From: Haematospirillum sp. H4485
GTDB taxonomy: Bacteria > Pseudomonadota > Alphaproteobacteria > Rhodospirillales > Rhodospirillaceae
Reading direction: 5' to 3'
NCBI RefSeq assembly: GCF_012102745.1
Contig: NZ_JAAVSY010000001.1
Coordinates: 124,001-188,000, forward strand
Length of the DNA stretch: 64,000 nt
Part shown: in pieces, positions 18,364 through 26,804 of the stretch
Numbering within the stretch: position 1 is the first letter of the stretch
How the letters are laid out: every line of letters begins with the position of its first letter
Notes under the pieces: generated by a model
Database searches by the model: none
What the model saw: the letters and a program-made list of their open reading frames with translations, nothing else
What the model was told of the DNA's origin: nothing
Position numbers and translations under genes: made by a program

Positions 18364-19752
18364 ATGGGAACAAGAAAGTACTTCGGTACAGACGGTATAC
18401 GTGGGACAGCCAATGTAGAACCCATGACGGCCGAAACTGCGTTGCGGGTCGGAATGGCTGCCGGGCGTATTTTTACCCGTGGTCCTCATCGACATGCTGT
18501 TGTTATTGGCAAGGATACCCGGCTGTCAGGCTATATGCTCGAACCTGCCCTGACTGCCGGTTTTATCTCGGTGGGGATGGATGTTCTGTTGGTGGGACCA
18601 ATGCCAACGCCGGCAGTTGCCATGCTGACCCGGTCGCTGCGCGCTGATCTGGGCGTAATGATTTCTGCGTCCCATAATCCTTACCAGGATAATGGGATCA
18701 AGCTGTTCGGGCCCGATGGTTACAAACTGTCCGATGAGGTCGAGGCTTCGATCGAGACCCTGATGCAGGAGCTGGATGCACCGGAGCATCAAGCCGTAAC
18801 CTTGTCCTCGCCAACGGGCTTGGGTCGGGCCAGGCGTCTGGATGATGCCGGTGGCCGGTATATTGAATCCGTCAAGCAGACATTCCCCCGGGGGCTTCGT
18901 CTTGACGGGTTGAAGGTTGTTGTGGACTGTGCCAATGGGGCTGCCTATCGCACAGCGCCCTCTGTTCTGTGGGAACTGGGGGCAGAGGTGATTCCCCTGG
19001 GCGTTGATCCGAACGGGGTCAATATCAATGATCGATGCGGCTCTCAGCATCCAGATGCCATGCAGGCTGCCGTTATCAGCCATGGGGCTGATATTGGTAT
19101 TGCTCTTGATGGTGATGCCGATCGCCTGGTGTTGTGTGATGAGCACGGACATTTGGTTGATGGCGACCAGATTCTGGGCCTGATTGCCCGCGCTCTCCGA
19201 AACAGGGATGAGTTGCCGGGCGACACCGTTGTTGCGACCGTGATGTCCAACCTGGGGCTGGAGGCATTTCTGCGGTCAGAGCGCATCCAGTTGCTTCGGA
19301 CTGCAGTCGGGGATCGCTATGTGATGGAACAGATGCGTGCCAGCGGTCTTGCGCTTGGCGGCGAGCAGTCTGGTCACATCATTCTGGGCGATCATGCAAC
19401 AACGGGTGATGGGCTTGTTGCGGCTCTGCAGGTTTTGGCAGAGCTTGTGCAGTCTGGTCGTAGTGCGAGTGAGCTGCTGCGTGTTTTTCACCCGTATCCC
19501 CAAGTGTTGCGGAATGTGCGTGTCGCTGGCCGTAGCCAGGCAGATCATGCTTTGGCTTCCGATACGGTAAAAGGCTGTGTTGGTCACTGGGAAAAGCGGC
19601 TGGGCGTGACCGGGCGCGTTCTTTTACGGAAATCCGGTACAGAGCCTTTGATCCGCGTTATGGTGGAGGCAGAGGATGCCGGCTTGGTCGAAGATGTCGC
19701 GCTGGATTTATGCCGGGCTATTGAGTCCAGTGCGGATGGAGGCGTGTTATGA
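18364..19752 (+). CDS. glmM: Phosphoglucosamine mutase
   Basis: Interconverts glucosamine-6-P and glucosamine-1-P for peptidoglycan and lipopolysaccharide precursors. In 462 aa it begins [17 protein letters not shown] and carries the phosphoserine loop [14 protein letters not shown] (catalytic serine in ASHNP), the metal loop DGDADR and the sugar-binding GGEQSGH. It lies 17 bp after folP, in the usual ftsH-folP-glmM order. Its stop overlaps the thiD start (ATGA). Confidence 0.95.
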   Translation: MGTRKYFGTDGIRGTANVEPMTAETALRVGMAAGRIFTRGPHRHAVVIGKDTRLSGYMLEPALTAGFISVGMDVLLVGPMPTPAVAMLTRSLRADLGVMISASHNPYQDNGIKLFGPDGYKLSDEVEASIETLMQELDAPEHQAVTLSSPTGLGRARRLDDAGGRYIESVKQTFPRGLRLDGLKVVVDCANGAAYRTAPSVLWELGAEVIPLGVDPNGVNINDRCGSQHPDAMQAAVISHGADIGIALDGDADRLVLCDEHGHLVDGDQILGLIARALRNRDELPGDTVVATVMSNLGLEAFLRSERIQLLRTAVGDRYVMEQMRASGLALGGEQSGHIILGDHATTGDGLVAALQVLAELVQSGRSASELLRVFHPYPQVLRNVRVAGRSQADHALASDTVKGCVGHWEKRLGVTGRVLLRKSGTEPLIRVMVEAEDAGLVEDVALDLCRAIESSADGGVL

Positions 19753-20573
19753 TGGTCTCTTTATCCCGTGGGCGTGTGTTGATTATTGCCGGCTCTGATT
19801 CTGGCGGTGGTGCCGGTATTCAGGCTGATATCAAGACAGTGACATGTCTGGGTGGTTTTGCCGCAACGGCGATTACAGCATTGACGGCCCAGAATACAAA
19901 GGGTGTGTTTGGTATACACCCTGTCCCAGAGTCTTTTGTACGCGACCAGATTGCAGTCGTCATGGAAGATATTGGGGCTGACTGTATCAAGATCGGGATG
20001 TTGGCAACAACAGGCATCATTCGTGCTGTCTCGCAGGCGCTTGACGACTTTGCAGCGGATGTGCCGGTTGTTCTTGACCCGGTCATGTACGCAAAAGGGG
20101 GACATGCCCTGCTTGAACCCGATGCGGTTCAGGCCATGAAAGAGATACTCATCCCGAAATCATTCTTGATCACGCCCAATCTTCCCGAGGCGGGGGCCTT
20201 GGTTGGTCAGGATATCCTCGATGAGTCTTCCATGGTTCATGCGATAGATGCCCTGCGTGCGCTTGGTTCTTCGGCTGTTCTGTTGAAGGGTGGGCATCTG
20301 GATGGTGATCTGTTGGTTGACTTGCTGATTCATGCCGATGGCGTGGATCGTTTCCAAGGTGAGAGAATGTTGACCCGTCACACGCACGGGACAGGGTGTA
20401 CGCTGGCTTCTGCTGTTGCTACGGGTCTTGCTCAAGGGCTTTCGCCTTTGGCTTCTGTGACGCGTGCCCGTGATTATGTGCGTGTTGCCATTGAAACGGC
20501 ACCCGGATTTGGGCACGGGCACGGACCTCTCAATCATAATCATACTCTTCAGGTTCATCGGGCAGCACATTAA
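19749..20573 (+). CDS. thiD: Hydroxymethylpyrimidine/phosphomethylpyrimidine kinase
   Basis: Phosphorylates HMP to HMP-PP, a substrate of ThiE. The ribokinase-fold protein of 274 aa has the N-terminal [18 protein letters not shown], the [12 protein letters not shown] region and the C-terminal anion hole and catalytic Asp in [12 protein letters not shown] second ATG follows the first directly (19752). The last residues are histidine-rich ([16 protein letters not shown]). It overlaps glmM by four bases. Confidence 0.94.
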   Translation: MMVSLSRGRVLIIAGSDSGGGAGIQADIKTVTCLGGFAATAITALTAQNTKGVFGIHPVPESFVRDQIAVVMEDIGADCIKIGMLATTGIIRAVSQALDDFAADVPVVLDPVMYAKGGHALLEPDAVQAMKEILIPKSFLITPNLPEAGALVGQDILDESSMVHAIDALRALGSSAVLLKGGHLDGDLLVDLLIHADGVDRFQGERMLTRHTHGTGCTLASAVATGLAQGLSPLASVTRARDYVRVAIETAPGFGHGHGPLNHNHTLQVHRAAH

Positions 20574-20664
20574 GGCCGATGTTTTTCTGAGCGATGCCTG
20601 CCTCCAGGAGCTCAGGGTGTGATCCATCTGGGGAATATTGTTGTTCTACAGGGGGCTTGTATGC

Positions 20665-20692
20665 TTGACAACGCCCCTATTGATTGTATTTT
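20665..20692 (+). promoter_or_regulatory. Candidate promoter of the first RTX gene
   Basis: A consensus TTGACA at 20665-20670 and TATTTT at 20687-20692 are 16 bp apart, predicting a start near 20699 and an 85-nt leader. The -35 overlaps the 3' side of a GGGGGC/GCCCCT hairpin (about 20651-20679) downstream of thiD. Confidence 0.45.
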
Positions 20693-20772
20693 TTAACATA
20701 AACTACCTGTGCTTGAATATTAGGGGCAGGCAAGCTACCCTTCGCGCGCTTTTGCTTCCAGCAACTTGTGTA

Positions 20773-20780
20773 GGGGGGGG
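20773..20780 (+). repeat. G8 homopolymer in the ribosome-binding region
   Basis: Eight consecutive G residues end three bases before the ATG of the first RTX gene. The tract would act as the Shine-Dalgarno sequence; gain or loss of a G would change its length and spacing. Confidence 0.8.
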
Positions 20781-20783
20781 TCA

Positions 20784-22574
20784 ATGACTCGCAGGGTGGA
20801 ACAAGACAGTTTCCTGGGGAACAGCGCTGTCTTCCGTGTTTCTGAGTGTTTCTTTCCAACAAAGCGCCTTCTTGCCGGTGATAGTACGCGTGTGCTTCCT
20901 TCTGAAGCCCTGACGCATCGTATTGGGAGCTCCGGAGATGACACGATCCGTGCCGAACCTGGACCAGAATTGATTGATGGCTTGGATGGAACAGATCTTG
21001 TTGATTATTCAGAGCAGGAATCGTCCGAACTGGTTCAGCTTCCCTCTGCTATCCCCACAACAGAGGTAGATGTGCAGCTCCCTGATCAAGAAGAGTCTTT
21101 GGCCGCTGACCGTACTGGTAACGGCGAGGCTAACCTTTTTATAGATGCGCCTGCAGCAGAAGTGATTGATGGGCATGGTGGGGTCGATGTAGTCGATTAC
21201 TCCAGATCCTCTGCGGGTATACGCGTTTCGCTTGCCGGGAAAAACGATGCATACGTCTATGTTGACGGCATCTGTCAGGATGTTTTGCGCAACATCGAGG
21301 GTGTTGTCGGTACGTCCTTGGCTGATGAGTTGCGTGGTGATGACGGTGTCAATGTCTTGATCGGAAATGGTGGCGACGATCTTATTGAAGGTGCCGGCCA
21401 AGGTGATTTGCTGATGGGGGGAGCCGGGGCCGATATCTTTGTTTATCGCCACGTCTCTGATTCCAGTCCGCAGTATCAGGACTTTATCGCAGATCTGAAC
21501 AGCTTGTCTGGAGATCGGATTGATCTTTCAGACTTTGATGGGAACGTGATGCGTGAGGGCTTCCAGCCTCTTGCGTTCTCGGGTGATGTCCCGCGTGTTC
21601 ATTCTATCTGGTATCAGGGTGATATGGATGTGGGGTGGGGAGCAGGAAAAGTTGTTGCAGATGTCAATGGTGACCTGGAACCGGATATTACGATCGGAGT
21701 GTGGGAAATGTCAGCCCGGCAAGGAAAAATCAATGTGGTGTTAAGGCATGAAGTCCTTGGCACGGATGGTGATGATATGCTTGTGGCAACGCCGGGGCGG
21801 GATCTTGTCGATGGTCTCGCCGGGTTTGATTTTCTTGATCTCTCGGAGAGCAAGAAGTCTCTGTATGTAGAGCTATCCGGATCACAGGACAGCACAGTTT
21901 TTGTTGATGGCTTCTCGGATGACATTGTTCGTAATATTGAGGGAATAAAGTCAGGGGCCGGGAATGATGTCATAAAAGGGGATTCTTTTAACAATGTCAT
22001 CGTTGGTGGGGCTGGTGATGATGTCCTTTTTGGTGGAGAGGGTCAGGATATCCTGACCGGAGGATCAGGTTCTGATCGTTTCGTTTATAATGCTTCGCTT
22101 GATGGTGGGGATACAATCCTTGACTTCAGTGTCGCTGAAGGCGACGTCCTGGATTTCGGTCTGACACCAGTCGCGTCCCTTCTCCATTTCTCTACAGATG
22201 GTCCGAAAGCACATGCTGTGTGGTGTGTGCCGGGTGGTCCGGGGAACCCGGCTCTTGTTCTTGCAGATACCAATGGTGATACCGTCCCTGATTTTACGGT
22301 TACGCTCTTGGGGTTATTCTCTGAAGAAACGCCCAAGGTTTTGCTCCCGGGGTCTTCTGATGCTACTGCTGCTCTTACTCCGCCTGCGTACAAACCCCAT
22401 GGGTCTGGTAGCGTGAACCCTATTGAGGAGTCCACGGTGCCTGTCAGTGCCCAGGATCTCGTTACAGAGCCGGATCCGGTGGAAGATTTTATAACCGGTT
22501 CTGCTCCATTAAGTGTGGTTGAAGTGAGTCCTTCCGGGGGGCATATCAGCTCTGATGTGGAGCTCTTTTCGTGA
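20784..22574 (+). CDS. RTX-type calcium-binding protein, first of a pair
   Basis: A 596-aa acidic protein with no N-terminal signal peptide, so if exported it would be by a type I system; no such system is in the window. Two RTX clusters of GGxGxDxLx nonapeptides lie at about residues 185-221 and 391-436. Each is preceded by a serralysin-like module (VDYS...VSLAG...VYVDG...LRNIEGVVG) and followed by DFIADLNSLSGDRIDLSDFD or DTILDFSVAEGDVLDF. After the clusters come short acidic loops (DVNGDLEPDITI, DTNGDTVPDFTV) that look like further calcium sites. The C-terminal 90 residues are Ser/Pro/Glu-rich. Function unknown; adhesin or surface-layer roles are possible. Confidence 0.8.
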   Translation: MTRRVEQDSFLGNSAVFRVSECFFPTKRLLAGDSTRVLPSEALTHRIGSSGDDTIRAEPGPELIDGLDGTDLVDYSEQESSELVQLPSAIPTTEVDVQLPDQEESLAADRTGNGEANLFIDAPAAEVIDGHGGVDVVDYSRSSAGIRVSLAGKNDAYVYVDGICQDVLRNIEGVVGTSLADELRGDDGVNVLIGNGGDDLIEGAGQGDLLMGGAGADIFVYRHVSDSSPQYQDFIADLNSLSGDRIDLSDFDGNVMREGFQPLAFSGDVPRVHSIWYQGDMDVGWGAGKVVADVNGDLEPDITIGVWEMSARQGKINVVLRHEVLGTDGDDMLVATPGRDLVDGLAGFDFLDLSESKKSLYVELSGSQDSTVFVDGFSDDIVRNIEGIKSGAGNDVIKGDSFNNVIVGGAGDDVLFGGEGQDILTGGSGSDRFVYNASLDGGDTILDFSVAEGDVLDFGLTPVASLLHFSTDGPKAHAVWCVPGGPGNPALVLADTNGDTVPDFTVTLLGLFSEETPKVLLPGSSDATAALTPPAYKPHGSGSVNPIEESTVPVSAQDLVTEPDPVEDFITGSAPLSVVEVSPSGGHISSDVELFS

Positions 22575-22650
22575 TGTTTTCTGGCAGTATGGTGTGTTGC
22601 TTGGAAGAGAGGATGCACGGTGCTGCAGCGCAATGATAATGATGGGAAAG

Positions 22651-22678
22651 TCGCCCTCATGTTAATGCATGGGGGCGA
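22651..22678 (+). terminator. Hairpin between the two RTX genes
   Basis: TCGCCCTCATG pairs with CATGGGGGCGA (11 bp with one G-T pair) around a six-base loop. The following sequence is AT-rich but lacks a clean T tract. It probably separates the two RTX transcripts or protects the first mRNA's 3' end. Confidence 0.5.
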
Positions 22679-22763
22679 TATAATACTATATATCGAATAC
22701 ATTGATAATTTTATGATACTATTGATATGAAATATGAAATGAATAAAGTGGGAGGTCTTGATC

Positions 22764-23942
22764 ATGAAACCATACGATATGGACCCAAAGCTGTCGATCG
22801 TCGGGACAAATCAAAATGATCTTTTCATAGGAAACGATGAAGGTAACATTTTTCGTGGAAGAGGTGGTCGCGATATCCTGGATGGCTCTGGTTGTCAGGA
22901 TACGGCGGATTATTCTGACAAGCTTGCTTCTGTTGTTGTTACCTTGAAACGATCCTTGCCTGTCAATGTTTTTGTCGGCGGTGTAGCCGAAGATGTTCTC
23001 ATCAATATTGAAAATGTCATCGGGGGGTCGGGTGATGACAGGCTGATTGGTGATGATGGCCTGAATGTATTCCGGGGAGGGCCGGGGAAAGACTACATTG
23101 ATGGTGGTGACAGTACGGATTGCGCAGATTATCTGGACAAGGATTTGCCGGTTCACGTTACCCTCAATGGGAAGCACGAAGTCACAGTTTACGTTGGGGG
23201 AGAGCCGGAGGATACGATACGGAATATCGAGCAGATCATTGGTGGTTCCGGTGATGATCGTCTGATCGGGGACGATCAGGGTAACACCTTCCATGGTGCT
23301 GGCGGACGCGACTACATTGACGGCGGTGCCGGTATGGATACGGTTGACTTCCTTGACAAGACGCAGCCGGTACACCTGACCTTGGCCGAGAAGGGGATGG
23401 AAAGTGTGGCCTTTGTCGGGGGTATTCCCGAAGATACGATCAAGAATATAGAGGTTGTCGTGGGGGGATCAGGCGACGATCGTTTGATCGGAAACAGCTT
23501 TCTCAACTGGCTTGCCGGTGGGGACGGCAATGACACCCTGCAGGGGAATGGTGGCAGGGATCTTCTGATTGGCGATAAAGGTGCGGATACATTTGTCTAT
23601 ATTTCCTTTGAGGATTCGCTGGTAGATACGCCCGACTACATTGTTGACTTCAACAGCGCAGAGGGAGATCGCGTTGATCTTTCAGCCATTGATGGAGACC
23701 GTTTTGCCGATGGATTCCAACCGTTGCGTTTTGGCGGAACGCTTCCTCATCCCAATGGGGTTTGGTATGAGGAGTGTGGAGAGGTCAATCAGTTGGGGGG
23801 TATGATTGCAGGGCGCAACATCAAAATTCATGTTGATGTTGATGGTGATGCCTTGGCGGATATGATGATAAACCTTTGCGAAGGGGCACCCGAAGGTGCG
23901 CCTAATCTTGTATTGTCCGATCCACTCTACCTGTTGCCCTAG
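22764..23942 (+). CDS. RTX-type calcium-binding protein, second of a pair
   Basis: A 392-aa acidic paralogue of the preceding gene, with a strong GGAGG 8 bases before ATG 22764. The core is a tandem array with a period of about 73-74 residues: GGSGDDRLIG recurs at about residues 87, 160 and 234, each followed by GRDYIDGG-type turns, a DYLDK strand, VGGxxEDTIxNIE and the next RTX turn. The C-terminal end (IVDFNSAEGDRVDLSAIDG, GFQPLRFGG, DVDGDALADMMI) matches the module after the first RTX cluster of its neighbour. No signal peptide. An AT-rich 85-bp stretch upstream probably holds its own promoter. Confidence 0.8.
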   Translation: MKPYDMDPKLSIVGTNQNDLFIGNDEGNIFRGRGGRDILDGSGCQDTADYSDKLASVVVTLKRSLPVNVFVGGVAEDVLINIENVIGGSGDDRLIGDDGLNVFRGGPGKDYIDGGDSTDCADYLDKDLPVHVTLNGKHEVTVYVGGEPEDTIRNIEQIIGGSGDDRLIGDDQGNTFHGAGGRDYIDGGAGMDTVDFLDKTQPVHLTLAEKGMESVAFVGGIPEDTIKNIEVVVGGSGDDRLIGNSFLNWLAGGDGNDTLQGNGGRDLLIGDKGADTFVYISFEDSLVDTPDYIVDFNSAEGDRVDLSAIDGDRFADGFQPLRFGGTLPHPNGVWYEECGEVNQLGGMIAGRNIKIHVDVDGDALADMMINLCEGAPEGAPNLVLSDPLYLLP

Positions 23943-23956
23943 TTATTCCTTGAACC

Positions 23957-23990
23957 GGAGGCAGGGGTATTGCCCCTGCCTCCTTTCTTT
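23957..23990 (+). terminator. Intrinsic terminator after the second RTX gene
   Basis: GGAGGCAGGGG and CCCCTGCCTCC form a perfect 11-bp stem with a short loop, followed by TTTCTTT. It lies between convergent genes, 4 bp from the serA stop codon. Confidence 0.85.
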
Positions 23991-23993
23991 ATG

Positions 23994-25229
23994 TCACAGC
24001 AGGAAGCGTGTTCGTATTGTGCCGGGAATTGTTTCCAGCGCCGTCCGGATGGCGTCCATGTCTCCTTCCCGGGTGTCGACGTCAACAACAACATAGCCAA
24101 TATTGGATGATGTTTGTAGATATTGGCCTGTAATATTGACTGTGTGTGCCGAGAGAACTTCGTTGATTCGGGCCAAAACTCCCGGGACATTCTTGTGTAT
24201 ATGCATAAAGCGTGATCCACCCTGATGCATGGGGAGCTGCACTTCGGGGAAGTTGACAGCGCCTAAAGTTGAACCGTTATCAGAGTACTTGACCAGCTTC
24301 TCTGCAACCTCGGTGCCGATATTGACCTGTGCTTCCAGGGTGGAGCCTCCGATGTGAGGGGTCAGGATAACGTTGTGCAGACCGCGAAGAGGACTGATGA
24401 ATTCTTCCTTTGAATCAGCAGGTTCCTGTGGAAACACGTCAATGGCTGCACCGGAAAGATGTTTTTTTCTCAGGGCGTTGGCTAAAGCATCAATGTCTAC
24501 AACCTGCCCCCGGGCCGCATTGATCAGTGCTGCACCGGGCTTCATCACGGCCAGTTGCTCCGCGCCAATCATGTTTCTGGTTTCGGGGGTTGATGGAACA
24601 TGCAGGCTGACGAAATCGGATGCAGCCAGCATCTCATCCAGGCTGGCGCACGAGCAGGCATTGCCAAGCGCCAGCTTTTCAACGATGTCATAGAACAGGA
24701 CCCGCAGCCCAATATTCTCAGCCAGGATAGACAGCTGGGTGCCGATATGGCCATAACCGATGATGCCCAAGGTCTTTCCCCTGACTTCACAGGCCCCGTC
24801 TGTGCTTTTCAGCCAGCTTCCGCCGTGGGTGTTCCAGTTCTTTTCCGGGATACGCCGTGCCAGCATGATGATTTCCCCCAGAACCAGCTCGGCAACGGAG
24901 CGTGTATTGGAGTAGGGTGCGTTGAAGACCGGTATCCCCATGGTCCGCGCTGCATCCAGATTGACCTGATTGGTTCCGATGCAGAAGCACCCGACGGCAA
25001 TAAGTTTGTTGGCTGCAGCCAGAACATCAGATGTCAGTTTTGTACGTGAGCGAATTCCGACCATGTGAGCATCGGCAATGGCTTGTTGAAGCTCAGCTCC
25101 ATCCAGGGCGCCCCCATGACATTCCACCGTTGTATAGCCTTGAGCGGTAAGGTAGGTGACGGCGCTGCTGTGGATATTCTCCAGAAGCACAATTTTTATT
25201 TTGTCTTTCGGAAGAGAGAGCTTGCTCAC
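23994..25229 (-). CDS. serA: D-3-phosphoglycerate dehydrogenase, short E. coli-type
   Basis: First step of serine synthesis. The 411-aa protein closely follows the E. coli SerA pattern: GCFCIGTNQVNLDAA, VFNAPYSNTRSVAELVLGE, Rossmann GIIGYGHIGTQLSILAE, INAARGQVVDI, catalytic TPHIGGSTLEAQ, and a C-terminal ACT domain (MHIHKNVPGVLARINEVLS). GTG 25229 (VSKLSLPKDK) preceded by AAGGGG is chosen over the longer frame, because it aligns with the E. coli N-terminus. It lacks the intervening ASB domain of the ~525-aa SerA usual in alphaproteobacteria. Confidence 0.93.
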   Translation of the reverse strand: MSKLSLPKDKIKIVLLENIHSSAVTYLTAQGYTTVECHGGALDGAELQQAIADAHMVGIRSRTKLTSDVLAAANKLIAVGCFCIGTNQVNLDAARTMGIPVFNAPYSNTRSVAELVLGEIIMLARRIPEKNWNTHGGSWLKSTDGACEVRGKTLGIIGYGHIGTQLSILAENIGLRVLFYDIVEKLALGNACSCASLDEMLAASDFVSLHVPSTPETRNMIGAEQLAVMKPGAALINAARGQVVDIDALANALRKKHLSGAAIDVFPQEPADSKEEFISPLRGLHNVILTPHIGGSTLEAQVNIGTEVAEKLVKYSDNGSTLGAVNFPEVQLPMHQGGSRFMHIHKNVPGVLARINEVLSAHTVNITGQYLQTSSNIGYVVVDVDTREGDMDAIRTALETIPGTIRTRFLL

Positions 25230-25424
25230 AGATATCCCCTTGAATCTGGATAGGGACGACAGGCGTGGCGCCAGTTCCCTTTTGGATTGCCGAATATGTG
25301 GCCAGGGTTTATCACACACACACGTCTTTGGGCATCCCCGTATTGTGTGTAGAGCGGGAATTTATCCGTAATAATCTTCCCTGGGTGATGTTTGTTCTGT
25401 TGCAAGAATTCAGGAGCATGTGTG

Positions 25425-25898
25425 ATGCAAAATGGTCGTATTGATGCGTGTCTGGAGAAGCTAGGGCTTGTTCTGCCCCCTGCTGTGGCCCCCGTTGCCA
25501 ATTATGTGCCGTGGGTTGTTCTTGGGACGCAGGTCGTGATTTCCGGGCAGCTTCCCATGCGTGATGGAAGCCTGATGACAACCGGTCTTCTGGGGCGCGA
25601 GGTCAGCGTGGACGATGGTGCCGCTGCAGCACGTCAGTGTGCGCTTAATCTGCTGACGCAGTTGAAGGCAGCGTGTGGTGGTAATCTTGACCGGGTTCAG
25701 CGTGTGGTTCGCCTGGGTGGTTTTGTTGCGTGCACACCTGACTTTACCGACCATCCCAAGGTGATCAACGGGGCTTCTGATTTGATGGTCCAGGTATTTG
25801 GTGATGCAGGACGTCATGCCCGCGCTGCCGTTGGGTGTCCATCCCTGCCGCTGGGTGCTGCTGTGGAAGTTGACGGGGTCTTTGAAATCGCCCCCTGA
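25425..25898 (+). CDS. RidA/YjgF-family protein
   Basis: RidA proteins hydrolyse reactive enamine/imine intermediates from PLP enzymes. The 157-aa protein has the family's ISGQLPMRDG, AAARQCALNLLTQLKAACGG and the C-terminal ARAAVGCPSLPLGAAVEVDG, where the arginine is the expected substrate-binding residue. It belongs to the longer alphaproteobacterial subgroup beginning RLxxLGLxLPPAxxPVANYVPW. CAGGAG lies upstream of ATG 25425. Divergent from serA, one of the pathways whose by-products RidA is known to clear. Confidence 0.85.
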   Translation: MQNGRIDACLEKLGLVLPPAVAPVANYVPWVVLGTQVVISGQLPMRDGSLMTTGLLGREVSVDDGAAAARQCALNLLTQLKAACGGNLDRVQRVVRLGGFVACTPDFTDHPKVINGASDLMVQVFGDAGRHARAAVGCPSLPLGAAVEVDGVFEIAP

Positions 25899-25916
25899 TA
25901 TCACTTAGGGATTGCT

Positions 25917-26735
25917 CTAAAATCGGGCGACGGGCATTTCGGTGTTGCTATTGTTCCGTCGTCCGGCTCCATAGTGAGCAAAAAACAGATCCCGGAACCC
26001 CCCGTGTTCCTCGTCAAGGAGAGGTTCCCGGCGTGGTGCGAGAAAGAACGACTTGACCTGCTCCATCGCCAAGGGGCTGAGTGAGTCGGGCCGTACAAAG
26101 GTTGACATGCGTGGTGCCAGGCATTCGGCGACCTGCTGGCATCCAGCCATTTGTGGTGACAGTGGCAGATGGGTGCGCGAGAGAGCTTCCATCGCCTGTA
26201 TTAGACTTTCTTCAGTCGATGGGGATGTTTTTCCATAAGTGCTCTGGTCCATTTCGTTGATGTGATGGACAACCTGCTCCAGAAACTCCGTCATTGTCCT
26301 GGCTATGCTTTTACAGCTTGCGGCGGAGATTTTCAGCGGTGAAAAGACCCGGTTATCCCACCATTGCGTCAGGGCCGTATGGGCACGGCAGTGCTGACGC
26401 ACAACGGATGGATCGGCTATACCCTTCATCAGAGCGCCGGCCATGTCTTCCTCTTCCATCAGGCAGTGAACAAGCCAATAGATGGTGATGGTATCAACGA
26501 AGTAGTGTGTCAGTTTCTCGTTCTCATGGTTGGCCGCATGGGCCCCACGAGTCAGCAGGATCAGGAACATGCCGTGATGGATATCGCAGTACCAATGACC
26601 TGTTCTCAAATGCTCCGGCAGAAGAGGGGATCGGACCACGGGAGCAATGTCTGATTCCTGGAGAATGGTTTGGTCCTGTGCGGTGGCCAGCTGCATGACA
26701 GTGTTCCCGTAAGAGAATCGCCCGTATATCGTCAT
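25917..26735 (-). CDS. Hemerythrin-domain protein with C-terminal extension
   Basis: A 272-aa soluble protein. The hemerythrin di-iron ligand set is readable: His53/54 (DIHHGMF), His90 and Glu94 (HCLMEEE), His115 and His119 (QHCRAH), and His158 and Asp163 (HINEMD), so it should bind O2, NO or act as an oxygen sensor. The last ~100 residues are not recognised. The start is uncertain: ATG 26735 lies just after a perfect 11-bp hairpin that contains its only Shine-Dalgarno-like sequence; ATG 26696 (MQLATAQDQ) is an alternative. Its 3' end faces the ridA 3' end. Confidence 0.68.
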   Translation of the reverse strand: MTIYGRFSYGNTVMQLATAQDQTILQESDIAPVVRSPLLPEHLRTGHWYCDIHHGMFLILLTRGAHAANHENEKLTHYFVDTITIYWLVHCLMEEEDMAGALMKGIADPSVVRQHCRAHTALTQWWDNRVFSPLKISAASCKSIARTMTEFLEQVVHHINEMDQSTYGKTSPSTEESLIQAMEALSRTHLPLSPQMAGCQQVAECLAPRMSTFVRPDSLSPLAMEQVKSFFLAPRREPLLDEEHGGFRDLFFAHYGAGRRNNSNTEMPVARF

Positions 26736-26741
26736 GCTGTT

Positions 26742-26770
26742 GCCCTGCCGCGTCAATTGCGCGGCAGGGC
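26742..26770 (-). other. Perfect hairpin between the glycosidase and hemerythrin genes
   Basis: GCCCTGCCGCG and CGCGGCAGGGC pair perfectly over 11 bp around TCAATTG. On the minus strand it follows the glycosidase gene by 34 bp and precedes the hemerythrin start by 6 bp. No T tract follows on either strand, so it is either a weak terminator or a structure masking the hemerythrin ribosome-binding site. Confidence 0.6.
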
Positions 26771-26804
26771 CTTGTGGCCAAGGCTATATGTACAAAAACT
26801 GCCT

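Noticed and set aside
22850-23500. Regular repeats in the second RTX gene as a CRISPR array
   Set aside because: The repeats are coding, with a 73-74-residue period and imperfect DNA identity; there are no short direct repeats with unique spacers or cas genes.
25306-25365. CA-repeat and GTGTGTAG near the serA/ridA promoters as an operator
   Set aside because: The two halves pair only over about six bases of simple repeat, which is too weak to support a site.
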